A DNA stretch of 64,000 nucleotides from Thermococcus sp. MV5 (GCF_012027425.1 NZ_SNUE01000002.1:1-64000), one strand, 5' to 3'; counted from the first letter of the stretch, positions 15,783-25,941 are shown. Numbers and translations are program-made. The notes: generated by a model from the letters alone, not told the origin.

Positions 15783-17666
15783 TCAGTACTGAGGAGTCAT
15801 GGTTTCCCTAAAAAATCTGATCATCTCTGGGTTGCATTCTTCTGACGGATCCATTTCTATTTTTATTTGTTCTATGCAAACCTCATAATACGGATGTGGA
15901 CTAAAAACCAATCTGAGTTCCTGTGTAAGTTGTTCTAGCTCAAATTTGCCGTTAGACTTAATTTCTGCAAGATATAATTCAATTTTGTCTTGTGAAATAC
16001 CGGCTAATAGAAAGTCTATTTCTTGGAGGACTCTATTCCCTTCTATAACATACACATTTGGAGCGTAAATAAAAAACTTAGAATTATCCTTGTCCTTAAT
16101 AAACTTCATAATACTCTGAGAACAGTTATACTCAGCTTTTTTCCCTTTATCTTCAGGTCGAGGAAGTTCCTTGAGTTTTGTAATAACATCGTCAATATTC
16201 CTCTTTGGGAACATTAACGGGTACCTAAGTGGTCCTTCTGTGTTCTCTGAGAAGACAAGTTTTCTTCCAATTATTTTATTTAAGATGTACTCTCCCAAAG
16301 GTGATAATAATTGATAATCAGCACCTTTTTCTGAGTTAATAAATACTCCTTGTAAGAACTCGACAAGCTCATGAGGCTTTATTGGGATTAAAGTGTCATT
16401 TGGAATGAACAAATCTATTCGATACGTTTTTTTAGGGAGATTAAGCATAATGCCGCCCACAGCAGTGTTTTCATTTCCAAATGCTCTGAATAGTTTAGGA
16501 ATATTTTGTAATTCCCAAGTAATAGGTTTGGAAATGTTATCTGAGGGGATGTTAATTGTGATTATATCGTAAGTTCCCTGTATATTGTCTTGTTTAACTG
16601 TACTCCCTTGGAAGATCTCATTAATTTTTTTCTTGATTTTCTTGTCTAGCTCTCCGGATAAAAACTCCTCAATGAAACTTTTAGAATCCTTAAATTTGGA
16701 AAAAATGTCTTTCTGAAGCTCTTTTACTAACAAATGATGGTAGTACATATTCCTACTGTTTTGATATAAAGTCGAAGTATAAAACTTGTGAATATCATTC
16801 AACAACTGCTGATACTCGCTGGATATGATGAACTTTTCAATATCAGAAACTACACGTAGCGGATCAAAGTGGACATAACTTGGAGCGAATGATCCGTCGA
16901 GTATAGTAAATGCTAACATTCTAATAGTTTTAAAATATGCAATTATTTTTTTGAGTTTAGTTCTTTGATTTACGTCCTTAATTCTATTTAGGTAGTCTTC
17001 TCTTAGAAACATAAAAGCAGCCAATTCTCTTAGTTTTTTGTATTCATCTGTATTTTTATCTATTTCATCAAGAGAGTGTAATATTTTTAAGATGGTAAAT
17101 ATCTTATGAATTCTCATTATATCTTTTGATGTTATGATTTTGTCAACTTTTGTTTTTATACTATGTGCTATGTCGTTCTCTTCATCTGTATTACCAAAAT
17201 GCTCTTTGATTTTTTCGGTTATCCCTTTCTTAAAGTCTTCCTTGAATAAAGAGGACTCTGAGAGGTGTCTTAAGAAAGCATGTTCTGCAGTAAATGTGGT
17301 GTAAAAATGGCCAATTGGGTAGAGCACACTCCAAGATTTGAGGAATTCTTCGATTGAACTATACTCTACTTTTTTGATGTCTTTCTCTTTTCTGGATAAT
17401 TTTAGTGATGTGTTAAGTTTAGGATGGGATACGTGTTTTTTAACTTCCTCAATTAATGCCATCATTGTAATTACATGGTCATATCTTGTGTATATCGGGA
17501 TTCCGTATGTTTCGTGGATTATTCCTAAATGTGGAAGTTCCTTAAGCCGATCCATATCCTTTTTAAATTTTTCAAAAATAAATTTGGTCTCATCGTATAG
17601 TTTAATCTCTACTTCTCCAAAAACTGGGAGGATATAATACTTACTCACAGGCTTTTTTTCTTCCAT
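15783..17666 (-). CDS. HD-like plus PD-(D/E)XK-like protein, unknown role
   Basis: A 627-residue soluble protein. The N-terminus resembles dNTPase-type HD proteins: LPVFGEVEIKL, then a YTRYDHV segment with H64 in the place of the usual RFEHS, then LYPIGHFYTTFTAEHAF (114-131) where HDIGH is expected. The HD pair itself is replaced by Tyr-Pro, so the hydrolase is probably inactive or altered. Near the C-terminus D551, E568 and K570 (EIDFLL, then LYLAEIKSN) with Q579 fit a PD-(D/E)XK nuclease core. The gene is AT-rich, single, and sits in an accessory region. A defence function is inference. Confidence 0.6.
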   Translation of the reverse strand: MEEKKPVSKYYILPVFGEVEIKLYDETKFIFEKFKKDMDRLKELPHLGIIHETYGIPIYTRYDHVITMMALIEEVKKHVSHPKLNTSLKLSRKEKDIKKVEYSSIEEFLKSWSVLYPIGHFYTTFTAEHAFLRHLSESSLFKEDFKKGITEKIKEHFGNTDEENDIAHSIKTKVDKIITSKDIMRIHKIFTILKILHSLDEIDKNTDEYKKLRELAAFMFLREDYLNRIKDVNQRTKLKKIIAYFKTIRMLAFTILDGSFAPSYVHFDPLRVVSDIEKFIISSEYQQLLNDIHKFYTSTLYQNSRNMYYHHLLVKELQKDIFSKFKDSKSFIEEFLSGELDKKIKKKINEIFQGSTVKQDNIQGTYDIITINIPSDNISKPITWELQNIPKLFRAFGNENTAVGGIMLNLPKKTYRIDLFIPNDTLIPIKPHELVEFLQGVFINSEKGADYQLLSPLGEYILNKIIGRKLVFSENTEGPLRYPLMFPKRNIDDVITKLKELPRPEDKGKKAEYNCSQSIMKFIKDKDNSKFFIYAPNVYVIEGNRVLQEIDFLLAGISQDKIELYLAEIKSNGKFELEQLTQELRLVFSPHPYYEVCIEQIKIEMDPSEECNPEMIRFFRETMTPQY

Positions 17667-17705
17667 AGTTCTAGTTAAAATTCAAAAAATTTAAAAGTTT
17701 TGTCT

Positions 17706-19616
17706 TCACTTTTTTAGCCACCTCTCCATCCACCCCACTATGAGCTCCAATCTCTTAATCCTGTGTTTTGGCTTTCCACTTCTTGAAAGATCGTGGTTTT
17801 CACCCGGGAACACTGCGAGCTCGACTGTTTTTCCAAGATATTTGAGTGCAGTATAGAATTGTAAAGCTTCAGGAAGCCAGCAACGGTAGTCTTCGATTGA
17901 GTGTATTATCAGGAGAGGTGTTTCTACATTAGGCGCATGTTTGAGGGGGCTCTTCTCCCAATAACCATCCAAATTGCTCCAAGGATCTTTTCCGATTTGG
18001 TCTGGTGCAAAGTAATAGCCTATATCAGTCGTTCCAAGGAAGCTCACCCAGTTTGATATTGACCTTTGGGTTACTGCGGCTTTAAACCTCTTGGTGTGCC
18101 CTACAATCCAGTTCGTCATGAAGCCGCCATAAGAACCTCCAGTAACGCCTATTCTTTCTTCATCAATGAAATCAAAGCGTTTTAGTGCCCCATTAACGAC
18201 CTCCATCAAATCTTGATAGTCCCTCTCACCATAATGCTCCCTGATATCAGCAAATTCTTCTCCATAACCATCACTTCCCCTCGGGTTGGAGAATATTACC
18301 ACAAAGCCTTTGGCAGTTAAAACATGAAATTCGTGCATGAAGGAGTAGCCATAAGCGGTCTTAGGCCCTCCGTGAATCTCAAGAACAGCTGGATACTTCT
18401 TTCCTTCTTTAAATCCAACGGGTTTCATTATCCAAGCATCAATTTCCATGCCATCGGAAGCTTTAACCTTGAAGTGCTCTGGTTTTGAGAGTTTGTACTC
18501 CTTAATCCAATCATTAAACGCTGTAACCTTCTTCTCTTTGCCATCTTTCAAAATATAGAGCTCTGTCGGAGTTGTAGCGTCTTGAGCAATGAATGAAATG
18601 TAATCTCCAAGTCCAAAAGTTTCAATGCTTCTATTCCCATCCACTACACGCTCTATTTTACCCTTCAGATTAACACGGAATAAATTCGCCTTTGGGCCAT
18701 CAGTAGCTATATAATAGATCCATCCTTCCTTATAAACTAGAGGATTCCTTGATTTTCCTCTAACGTCACAGTTAAGAGAATTGTATGCAGAGCGATCAAG
18801 TTTAGCTGTGAGTTTTTTAATCTCTTTAGTTTCCGGGTTAAAATGATAAATATGTGTATTAGTTGGGATACCCCTTTCGAGGGTACTCATTCTAAGAATA
18901 AACGTGCCATCATCAATTGGAAGAAAATCTCCGATACGCCACTCTGAATTGGTGAGTTTATTCACTTTCTTGGTTTTAATGTCAATCACAAAAAGATCAC
19001 TTATCATTGGCCTCTTCTCTCTATCTTCCTGAGCTATAAAGTAGATCTTACTCCCATCCTTGCTCCATTTTAAAGTTTGAATGTTTAAGGTGCCTCGTGT
19101 CAATTTTCTTTTTCTACCACTCTTTGTGTCCACAAGATAAATCTGATTCCTCTTGCCATAAACCCACCCTATACCATTAAACCAGAAGGGAATTTCTTTT
19201 ATAATATGTACATCTTCACCTTTTTTCTTTCTTTCAAGCTCTATTGGAGTAATTACGGCTATGCTATTCCCATCAGGAGAGTACTCATAGTCTATTATTC
19301 CCAACTTAAACTTAGTCAAAAGCCTAGCCTCTCCTCCAGTGGTGGGTATTGAATAGAGCTCGGCCTCTTTGCTCTCCTTTTCACGTTTTGACGTGAAAAT
19401 AATGAACTTGCCATCTGGTGAAAACCGGGGGTTTGAGTCCTTAGGGCCTGAGGTGAATTGTTTAACATTTCTTCCATCATAGAGATAGATCTTTGAAAAA
19501 TAGTCATTTTTTTCTACATTTATTTCACTTAGCACGAAAGCAACTTTTTTTCTATAAACATCCAAACCTCCTACAAGTTTAAACTTACCAAGATCATTTA
19601 TACCAAGCTTCTTCAT
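17706..19616 (-). CDS. Acylaminoacyl peptidase / S9 prolyl oligopeptidase
   Basis: A 636-residue serine peptidase of family S9 that removes blocked or free N-terminal residues from peptides in the cytoplasm. The first about 370 residues form a beta-propeller (repeats such as SPDGKFIIFTSKRE and SKDGSKIYFIAQ). The C-terminal alpha/beta hydrolase domain has GGSYGGFM with the nucleophile serine, the acid in HSIEDYRC and the histidine in PGENHDLSR. There is no signal peptide. The start follows GGTGATCTT. It is divergent from the tmcA gene. Confidence 0.93.
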   Translation of the reverse strand: MKKLGINDLGKFKLVGGLDVYRKKVAFVLSEINVEKNDYFSKIYLYDGRNVKQFTSGPKDSNPRFSPDGKFIIFTSKREKESKEAELYSIPTTGGEARLLTKFKLGIIDYEYSPDGNSIAVITPIELERKKKGEDVHIIKEIPFWFNGIGWVYGKRNQIYLVDTKSGRKRKLTRGTLNIQTLKWSKDGSKIYFIAQEDREKRPMISDLFVIDIKTKKVNKLTNSEWRIGDFLPIDDGTFILRMSTLERGIPTNTHIYHFNPETKEIKKLTAKLDRSAYNSLNCDVRGKSRNPLVYKEGWIYYIATDGPKANLFRVNLKGKIERVVDGNRSIETFGLGDYISFIAQDATTPTELYILKDGKEKKVTAFNDWIKEYKLSKPEHFKVKASDGMEIDAWIMKPVGFKEGKKYPAVLEIHGGPKTAYGYSFMHEFHVLTAKGFVVIFSNPRGSDGYGEEFADIREHYGERDYQDLMEVVNGALKRFDFIDEERIGVTGGSYGGFMTNWIVGHTKRFKAAVTQRSISNWVSFLGTTDIGYYFAPDQIGKDPWSNLDGYWEKSPLKHAPNVETPLLIIHSIEDYRCWLPEALQFYTALKYLGKTVELAVFPGENHDLSRSGKPKHRIKRLELIVGWMERWLKK

Positions 19617-19731
19617 AAGATCACCATCTCATGTAGGACCTTTTCGTATAAAAGTTTAGCGTTTAAATTAATATCTTAATGAAGTATAGATTTTTAAACA
19701 TCATTCCCTTTTTCATTCTGGGGATGAGAAA

Positions 19732-22173
19732 ATGACCGTGAGAGTGAGATTTGACAAAGAAACAAGAGAATATGCAAAAAGCGAGGGGATTAAAGACTCC
19801 ATCTTAAAACTCACTGAAAGTGCCCTTGGAGAAGCTTTAGAGAACTTTCATAGAAGGATGATAATCCTTGCTGGAGAAACTATGAAAAAAGCCACTCTGG
19901 CTGGAATTCTTGGTGGGGCTTCTGCCAAAATAATATCCTCTATTCTCGATGAGCTCGTGGAAAGAAAACTCAGAGACGAAAGTGAAAGCCGAGTTGAAGT
20001 TTTATATGCCACTGATGCTCTTGGACAAGAAACCTTCGGTAGAATGAGGTACGAGGAATTTAGAAAGCATTTTGACATTTTGGCTGGGGATAACATAAAT
20101 GTAACATCTGTAACTTTCAAACACACTCGAGATATTTTAGGAAGAACCTATGATCTCCTTGTTCTTGATCTGAGTTATGACTTTTCACCCAACGATCTGG
20201 GTAGAATCATTGAAACCATTCGAGGGGGCGGATTGATATTCGTCCTTGCCAATCCCTTTGAAAAGTGGAAAAACATGTGGACAGGATTTCACAAAAGCCT
20301 TGTGACGCCACCTTACACCATTGACGATGTGAAGAAAAGGTTTAACAGAAGACTGATCAGGAAATTTGAAGAACATGAGGGGATTTATATAATAAACGCG
20401 GAAACTCAAAAAATTCTAAAAGGGTCAAAAAACGAAAAAAAGCAAGCAAAACTTCCTGAACGAGAAAAAGTAGAAGTTCCAGAGGATATAAAATTCCCGA
20501 AGGAACTCTACAACCTCTGTCTTACAAACGGACAAGTTAATGTTCTCAAGGCTCTTGAAGAGCTTATAGAAAAAGATGGGATGGTAGTGTTAACCGCTGA
20601 TAGAGGGAGAGGAAAAAGTGTCAGTGTAGGAATAGGATCCATCGGATTGGCTGTTATGGCAAAAAAGAGAAGAGTTAGGATAGTCATCACGGCACCAGAA
20701 CTTGAAAACGTTCAAAGCCTCTTCCGCTTTGCCAAAAAAAGCCTTCAAAAGTTAGGCTACAAACCCAAAGTAATAGAAGAAAACGGCCTTATAAAAGAAA
20801 TATACGCTAAAGGCATTGGGTTAAGGTATTATCCACCCACACAAGGATATAAGATGAATGCTGATATCTATGTGATCGACGAAGCCGCTGGAATCCACGT
20901 TCCAATCTTGCATAAATACCTCAACAAACCAAGAGTTATTTACTCTTCAACAATTCACGGATATGAAGGAGCTGGGAGAGGTTTCTCAGTCAAGTTTTTG
21001 AAAAAGGCTAAGGAAAAAAGAGAGTTCAGAGAGATACATCTCTCTGTACCTATCAGATATGGGAATAATGACCCTCTTGAGAGGTGGCTCTTTGACGTCC
21101 TCCTTCTAGATGCAGAGCCCGTAGAGCTTACTGAGGAGGACTACGAGCTCATAAGAAAGAAAGAGGTTTACTTTGAAAAACCAGACCTAGATGATTGGTT
21201 TGAGAATGATAGAGAAGATCTAAGACATTTTGTAGGAATCTACGTACTAGCTCATTACAGAAACAGGCCAAGTGATGTCGCTTTATTGGCCGATGCCCCA
21301 CATCATGAGGCAAGAATCTTGAGGCTTAAGAATGGAAAAATTGTTTGTGCAGTACAAGTTGCAAAAGAAGGGGGAATCCCAAAAAAGGAAATAGAAAAAA
21401 TGGTCAAAGGATACAAGCCCAGAGGAAACATAATACCAGATATGATGGTTAAACACCATTACGCAAAGGAATTCGCACGGCTAAAGGGATACAGAGTTGT
21501 GAGGATAGCCACTCATCCAGATGCAATGAATATGGGTCTTGGAAGCAGGGCCCTTGAGCTTCTAATTCAAGAAGCAAGTAAAGATGGGTTAGACTGGGTC
21601 GGAAGTGGATTTGGAGCAAGTGAAGAGCTCATTAGATTCTGGATAAGGAATGGATTTGCAGTGGTGCATTTGAGCCCCTCAAGAAACCCAGTAAGTGGGG
21701 AATACACTGCAATAGTCGTGAAACCAATAAGCAAAAAGGCCCAAAGTATAGTGAAAACTGCCCACAATGAATTTAGAATAAGGCTAACCGAATGGTTGGG
21801 AGACACTCATAGGGACCTAGAGCCAGAAATAGCAAGATGGTTGTTTGAGACACCCTTTGGAGAAGCAGTTGAGTATCCACTAAATTTAACCCCAGTACAA
21901 AGAAAACGTCTTGAAATGTTCGTTGGCAAAGTCTTGACTTACGACACAGTTCTTGATGCCGTGAAACCCATAGTAAAGCTTTATTTCCTTGACGGATGGA
22001 TGAAACCATATCTCGATGAGAGGCAGGTACACCTCCTTATCTACCGCGTTTTGCAAGCACATACTTGGGAAGAAACTGCAAATCTCATCAACAGAAGTCC
22101 AATGTTTACAATGATAGAAGTCAGGGATATAATAAGAGGATTGTGGTACTATTACAAGCACATTATCAAATGA
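19732..22173 (+). CDS. tmcA: RNA cytidine acetyltransferase TmcA/NAT10 type
   Basis: An 813-residue enzyme that makes N4-acetylcytidine in RNA using acetyl-CoA and ATP; the Thermococcales homologue acts widely on rRNA, tRNA and mRNA. Order of parts: N-terminal DUF1726-like domain (1-200), helicase/ATPase module with TADRGRGKS near 285 and VIDEAAGI, a GNAT acetyltransferase core with VRIATHPDAMNMGLGSRAL near 590, and a C-terminal tRNA-binding domain. The ATG is preceded by GGGGATGAG; a TATA-like TTTTTAAAC is at 19691. Confidence 0.95.
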   Translation: MTVRVRFDKETREYAKSEGIKDSILKLTESALGEALENFHRRMIILAGETMKKATLAGILGGASAKIISSILDELVERKLRDESESRVEVLYATDALGQETFGRMRYEEFRKHFDILAGDNINVTSVTFKHTRDILGRTYDLLVLDLSYDFSPNDLGRIIETIRGGGLIFVLANPFEKWKNMWTGFHKSLVTPPYTIDDVKKRFNRRLIRKFEEHEGIYIINAETQKILKGSKNEKKQAKLPEREKVEVPEDIKFPKELYNLCLTNGQVNVLKALEELIEKDGMVVLTADRGRGKSVSVGIGSIGLAVMAKKRRVRIVITAPELENVQSLFRFAKKSLQKLGYKPKVIEENGLIKEIYAKGIGLRYYPPTQGYKMNADIYVIDEAAGIHVPILHKYLNKPRVIYSSTIHGYEGAGRGFSVKFLKKAKEKREFREIHLSVPIRYGNNDPLERWLFDVLLLDAEPVELTEEDYELIRKKEVYFEKPDLDDWFENDREDLRHFVGIYVLAHYRNRPSDVALLADAPHHEARILRLKNGKIVCAVQVAKEGGIPKKEIEKMVKGYKPRGNIIPDMMVKHHYAKEFARLKGYRVVRIATHPDAMNMGLGSRALELLIQEASKDGLDWVGSGFGASEELIRFWIRNGFAVVHLSPSRNPVSGEYTAIVVKPISKKAQSIVKTAHNEFRIRLTEWLGDTHRDLEPEIARWLFETPFGEAVEYPLNLTPVQRKRLEMFVGKVLTYDTVLDAVKPIVKLYFLDGWMKPYLDERQVHLLIYRVLQAHTWEETANLINRSPMFTMIEVRDIIRGLWYYYKHIIK

Positions 22174-22195
22174 TAAGGGGAGATTCATTCCCTGT

Positions 22196-22309
22196 CTATT
22201 CATTCTTTTTCTGACTCTGGAAAAGGAGAAAAATGTTCAAAGGCTCAGCTTCGTCGATCCCGGGCATCACATACCCCAAAGGCCAATCTACATCATTGCC
22301 TGAACTAAA
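22196..22309 (-). pseudogene. Possible C-terminal gene remnant in the gap 22174-22429
   Basis: The gap between tmcA and queE holds a 37-codon minus-strand frame without a proper start; its translation includes GNDVDWPLGYVMPGIDEAE and ends QSQKKNE. It looks protein-like and could be the tail of a lost gene, but I do not recognise the parent family. The remaining sequence is AT-rich with TATA-like stretches near 22330-22360. Confidence 0.25.
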
Positions 22310-22429
22310 TTAATAGAGAGCTTTAAAAATTCACCCTATATTTTTAAACTTAATAAAAGACACTTCTTCAAAATGTACAAACATAGTACCCATAAGCGAT
22401 GCCGAGTATAAAAACTATCATTCCCCTCT

Positions 22430-23185
22430 CTATAAAACATTCAAATACTTATGGACCTGAAAGCTTAGCCCGACATTTTCTCTTCCCATAATTCTAGTTG
22501 CAACATTGTAAATATCCATCAATTGGACCTGGGATATGTCAATTGGCTCCTTGGGCTGGATTGCCAATGGAGCTAAGCCTTTTAACAGTTCAGCATACCA
22601 TTTCACGTGCTCTATTTTTGTATCTTTTGTAACAACAAGCTTAGCGTAGGTTTTTACCCTTGCCTTTTTTAGTATCTTGATGCTTTCAATCTCTTTGAGA
22701 ACCAAAGCCACCCAATTTTCGGTTGCTTTGGAAGTTTCATCCTTTATGTCCACACTTGCGTAATCTGTAAGCGGAGCTATCTTTTCTATCCTCTCCGGTC
22801 TGCTTCCATTAGTTTCTAGGAAATTTCTAAAACCATGATCATGCATTACCTCCATGAGCATGAGCAAATTCTGAGTCTGAAGGACTGGTTCTCCTCCAGT
22901 GTAGCTTATAGAGTGTATATCTCCTGTATCTAACTTTAGGATTATATCAACAACTTCATCAAATTTTGCCGGATTTGGTTTATAGGCAAATCTCCCTGAG
23001 AAAGGCTCTATTTCGTACCTATATTTTGGGACACTAGATGCAAGGAGGTAGGCTCTTGAGTCGCACCAATAGCATCTAAGATCACAACCAGCAAATCTAA
23101 CAAAAATTTGCCTCCTACCAAATGCACTGCCTTCTACGCTTCCCCCTTCCCCCTGCCAGCTGTTAAAGATCTCCGCTAAGAACAT
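22430..23185 (-). CDS. queE: 7-carboxy-7-deazaguanine synthase (QueE-like)
   Basis: A 251-residue radical SAM enzyme that makes 7-carboxy-7-deazaguanine, a precursor of archaeosine in tRNA. The start MFLAEIFNSWQGEG with the substrate-binding loop is typical, and CDLRCYWCDS carries the CX3CX2C cluster motif, followed by ISYTGGEPVLQ and FLETNGS. The ATG at 23185 follows GGTGGCGTTT; the in-frame GTG three codons before is part of that site. It lies nine bases after the stop of the next upstream gene. Confidence 0.9.
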   Translation of the reverse strand: MFLAEIFNSWQGEGGSVEGSAFGRRQIFVRFAGCDLRCYWCDSRAYLLASSVPKYRYEIEPFSGRFAYKPNPAKFDEVVDIILKLDTGDIHSISYTGGEPVLQTQNLLMLMEVMHDHGFRNFLETNGSRPERIEKIAPLTDYASVDIKDETSKATENWVALVLKEIESIKILKKARVKTYAKLVVTKDTKIEHVKWYAELLKGLAPLAIQPKEPIDISQVQLMDIYNVATRIMGRENVGLSFQVHKYLNVL

Positions 23186-23194
23186 AAACGCCAC

Positions 23195-23443
23195 CTATAA
23201 TTCTACGCCCTTTACTTTGTCACTTACATAACCCTCAAGTATCTCAATTTTGACACTTCTGTCCTCTCCAGTCAGATCAGCCATAAGATCTACCCCTCTC
23301 GCATAATCCCAAAGTCTCCTCTTTGCGTCATCATCTATTGCTTCACACATAATAATGATCTCTCTTGGATCTTCTCTGCTGGCTATTTCAATAACTTTCA
23401 TGGCATCCTTCACGGTAAAAAGGCCTTTTTTCTTAAATAACAT
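23195..23443 (-). CDS. Small hypothetical protein, queE operon
   Basis: An 82-residue acidic soluble protein with alternating helix and strand character (VKDAMKVIEIASREDPREIIIMCEAID). It contains one cysteine. No family recognised. GGTGATGAGG precedes the ATG. It lies between the 166-residue gene and queE with gaps of about ten bases, so the three are very likely one operon. Confidence 0.7.
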   Translation of the reverse strand: MLFKKKGLFTVKDAMKVIEIASREDPREIIIMCEAIDDDAKRRLWDYARGVDLMADLTGEDRSVKIEILEGYVSDKVKGVEL

Positions 23444-23453
23444 TCCTCATCAC

Positions 23454-23954
23454 CTACACATACTTCATTAAAAGTGAAACTGCCTCATCTAAAATGCTCC
23501 TATCCTCCATATCTACGACATTCTCAAGATAGTAAAGACCTTTGATGTTGAGGACTATATAGGCCTCGTTCCGTTCCAATCCTAAGCCATAAGCCTCGTA
23601 ATAAACTAATTCCTTCCCCAAAGCATCATTTAGCATTTCTACAAAGTAATTTATTTCGCTTGTAGTTAAATCGTCCCATCTACTTTCAATCTCATCAAAA
23701 TACCTTTCGAGAATTTTTAATGTATCAAGATCAATTCTTAGAGTTCCCTCAACATAAGGGAATTCTCCAATTCTGAAGATTTTAATACTTTCCTCATCCC
23801 TAATCCCAATATAGTCCCATAAGAGAATTCCTTCTATGACATTCACTCCATATCTGCTAGCAAGGTATGTAAATCTCTCCATGGCCTCTTCTATGTCTTC
23901 CAAAAATTCTTCTTCATTATTAAAGCGGACAATTTTGCTAACTGTGCCACTCAT
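23454..23954 (-). CDS. Hypothetical acidic protein, first gene of queE operon
   Basis: A 166-residue acidic soluble protein with a helical N-terminus (NEEEFLEDIEEAMERF) and mixed strands later. No domain recognised. CAAGGTGTAAC lies before the ATG, and TTATAA about 40 bp upstream fits a TATA box. It starts a three-gene unit ending with queE. The IS607-type element is inserted upstream, but the promoter seems intact. Confidence 0.7.
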   Translation of the reverse strand: MSGTVSKIVRFNNEEEFLEDIEEAMERFTYLASRYGVNVIEGILLWDYIGIRDEESIKIFRIGEFPYVEGTLRIDLDTLKILERYFDEIESRWDDLTTSEINYFVEMLNDALGKELVYYEAYGLGLERNEAYIVLNIKGLYYLENVVDMEDRSILDEAVSLLMKYV

Positions 23955-24064
23955 AAGTTACACCTTGAAAGGCATTATGCTTAAGGGTTATAAGTCTTTA
24001 TGCCTCTACTGACTGTTCTTTTTAATCGAAATCTTTAAGAGTTTTTGTGAATAAATGTGAGTGT

Positions 24065-24694
24065 ATGGTAGTGAGGGAGAAACTCTACACTCTCAAGCAG
24101 GCGAGTGAGATACTTGGAGTTCATCCCAAAACAATCCAGAAATGGGATAGGGAGGGGAAAATTAGAGCCGTCAGGACGCCCGGTGGGAGGAGGAGAATAC
24201 CCGAGAGTGAAATCAAAAGATTGCTCGGAGAAACCGCTGAGAACGGCCTAATTATCGGCTACGCAAGAGTTTCCAGCCACACTCAAAAGGACGACTTGGA
24301 AAGACAAATCGAGGCAATTAAACAATATGCGCGGGAAAGAGGTTGGGAAGTCAAAATACTCAAGGACATCGGTTCAGGTCTCAACGAGAACCGCAAAAAC
24401 TACAGGAAACTCCTCGAACTCGTCGCTAAAAAAGAAGTTAGCAAAGTGATAATAACCTATCCAGACAGGCTAACCAGATTCGGATTCAAAACACTCCAAT
24501 TCTTCTTCCAACAGCACGGAGCAGAAATAATCATCCTCAACGAGAAGGACAGGACTCCGCGAGAAGAACTCGTTGAAGACCTGATAACCATAATCAGCCA
24601 CTTTGCGGGAAAACTTTACGGAATGCGCTCTTACAAATACAAAAAACTCAAGGAAGGTGCGAAAAAACTCATCGGGGAGGTTGAGGGCGAGTGA
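24065..24694 (+). CDS. tnpA: IS607 TnpA serine recombinase
   Basis: About 209 residues. The N-terminal MerR-like helix-turn-helix reads [21 protein letters not shown], directly followed by [10 protein letters not shown]. The serine resolvase catalytic domain starts at [19 protein letters not shown] with the nucleophile serine, then DRLTRFGF. This enzyme moves the element through a small serine-recombinase mechanism. The start could be ATG 24065, GTG 24074 or the longer frame from 24047. Its last codons overlap tnpB (GTGA). Confidence 0.93.
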   Translation: MVVREKLYTLKQASEILGVHPKTIQKWDREGKIRAVRTPGGRRRIPESEIKRLLGETAENGLIIGYARVSSHTQKDDLERQIEAIKQYARERGWEVKILKDIGSGLNENRKNYRKLLELVAKKEVSKVIITYPDRLTRFGFKTLQFFFQQHGAEIIILNEKDRTPREELVEDLITIISHFAGKLYGMRSYKYKKLKEGAKKLIGEVEGE

Positions 24695-25941
24695 AAATCG
24701 TCCTCACATACAAGATGAGGCACGATTGGAACGTTCAAAAACTCCTCAACGAATACCAACGACTCCTCCAGCGGGCGATTGACGAGATTTGGAAAAACAC
24801 GACTTGGAAGGAAAAGAAAGTCAAACACTGCTACTCCGTCGGAGACGGAAAATACAAGTATTACGAAACCACTCGATTAATCCCGCATTTTCCCAAAACG
24901 AACGAGTTTAAAAGAGAACTGCGGAACGAACTCCTAAAAGATTGGCCCTTCGCAAAACACTACGTTGATTCGGCGATAAAAACAGCATACTCAATTCTTG
25001 AGAGCTGGCGACAAAACTACCTCAAGCGACAACGGAAGAGAAAGAAACCGGTCGTTAAAAGGAAGTTCGTTCGAGTGAAAACGACACTAATGAAAATTGG
25101 AGGCTCAAGAATCAAGATAATCGTGAAACCAAGAGAAGAATACCTCGAACTCGACTACTCGAACGAGTGGTTTTACGAAAGAATAGAAGGCTGGAAAGTT
25201 GGTGAGCTAATAATCAGAGAGAATGACGTCCTCCTAACCTTTTCAAGGGAAGTCGAGTTTTCTGGAGAGGTTAAAGTAGGAGTTGATAGCAACCTCATGA
25301 GTCTGGACATTTACCACCCAGAGAAAGGTTGGATTAAAGTGGATTTGAGTGAGTTGCACAGGATTGCTGAAACCTATGACAGGATTATTGACAGGCTCAA
25401 AAGTATCCAACGGAAGTCTCCAAAAAGGATTGGAAGACTTCTGAAGAAATATTACGCTCGAAGAAGGAACAGGATTGAGGATTTCCTCAACAAGTTGGCT
25501 GTCCAACTTTCAAGAGAGTTCCCCAACGTGGTCTTCATCTTCGAGAACTTGAACAAGTTCAACATGTTCAACGTGAATGGAAGAGAGTTCAATCGAAAGT
25601 TGTCCCGTGCAACTTGGGGTAAAATCGTCCAAAAACTTTCCTACCGTGCACCCGTTGAGTTTGTTAATCCTGTTCACACTTCATCCACCTGCCCGAAGTG
25701 TGGGAGTAGGTTAGAGTCCCGAAACGGGCTGGTGGAGTGCTCGAACTGTGGGTTTAAGGCTGACAGGCAGTTTGTTGGTGCGTTTAACGTTTTGATGCGG
25801 GGACTTGGGGTCGCCCTGAGCGGGGCTGAGGGTGATGATTTACTCCCCAATGAACCCAGAGGGGAGTTGAGCCTGCTGAGGCCCAAGTCCGTCGTGAGGG
25901 TTGATTTGAGTGGGAGGACATTTGCCCACGCTCCTCCCTAA
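24691..25941 (+). CDS. tnpB: TnpB RNA-guided nuclease-like protein
   Basis: A 416-residue TnpB. RuvC-I aspartate is D199 in VGVDSN, RuvC-II glutamate is E285 in FIFENLN, and the zinc ribbon is CPKCGS/CSNCGF (334-353). The third RuvC motif reads [10 protein letters not shown] (357-366) where DRDxNAA or DRDxxGA is usual, so the position of the third catalytic aspartate appears to be Q360. D358 precedes it. Active family members cut DNA guided by an RNA from the element's 3' end. The GTG start overlaps tnpA. The C-terminal tail after 370 is encoded by the guide-RNA region. Confidence 0.92.
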   Translation: MKIVLTYKMRHDWNVQKLLNEYQRLLQRAIDEIWKNTTWKEKKVKHCYSVGDGKYKYYETTRLIPHFPKTNEFKRELRNELLKDWPFAKHYVDSAIKTAYSILESWRQNYLKRQRKRKKPVVKRKFVRVKTTLMKIGGSRIKIIVKPREEYLELDYSNEWFYERIEGWKVGELIIRENDVLLTFSREVEFSGEVKVGVDSNLMSLDIYHPEKGWIKVDLSELHRIAETYDRIIDRLKSIQRKSPKRIGRLLKKYYARRRNRIEDFLNKLAVQLSREFPNVVFIFENLNKFNMFNVNGREFNRKLSRATWGKIVQKLSYRAPVEFVNPVHTSSTCPKCGSRLESRNGLVECSNCGFKADRQFVGAFNVLMRGLGVALSGAEGDDLLPNEPRGELSLLRPKSVVRVDLSGRTFAHAPP

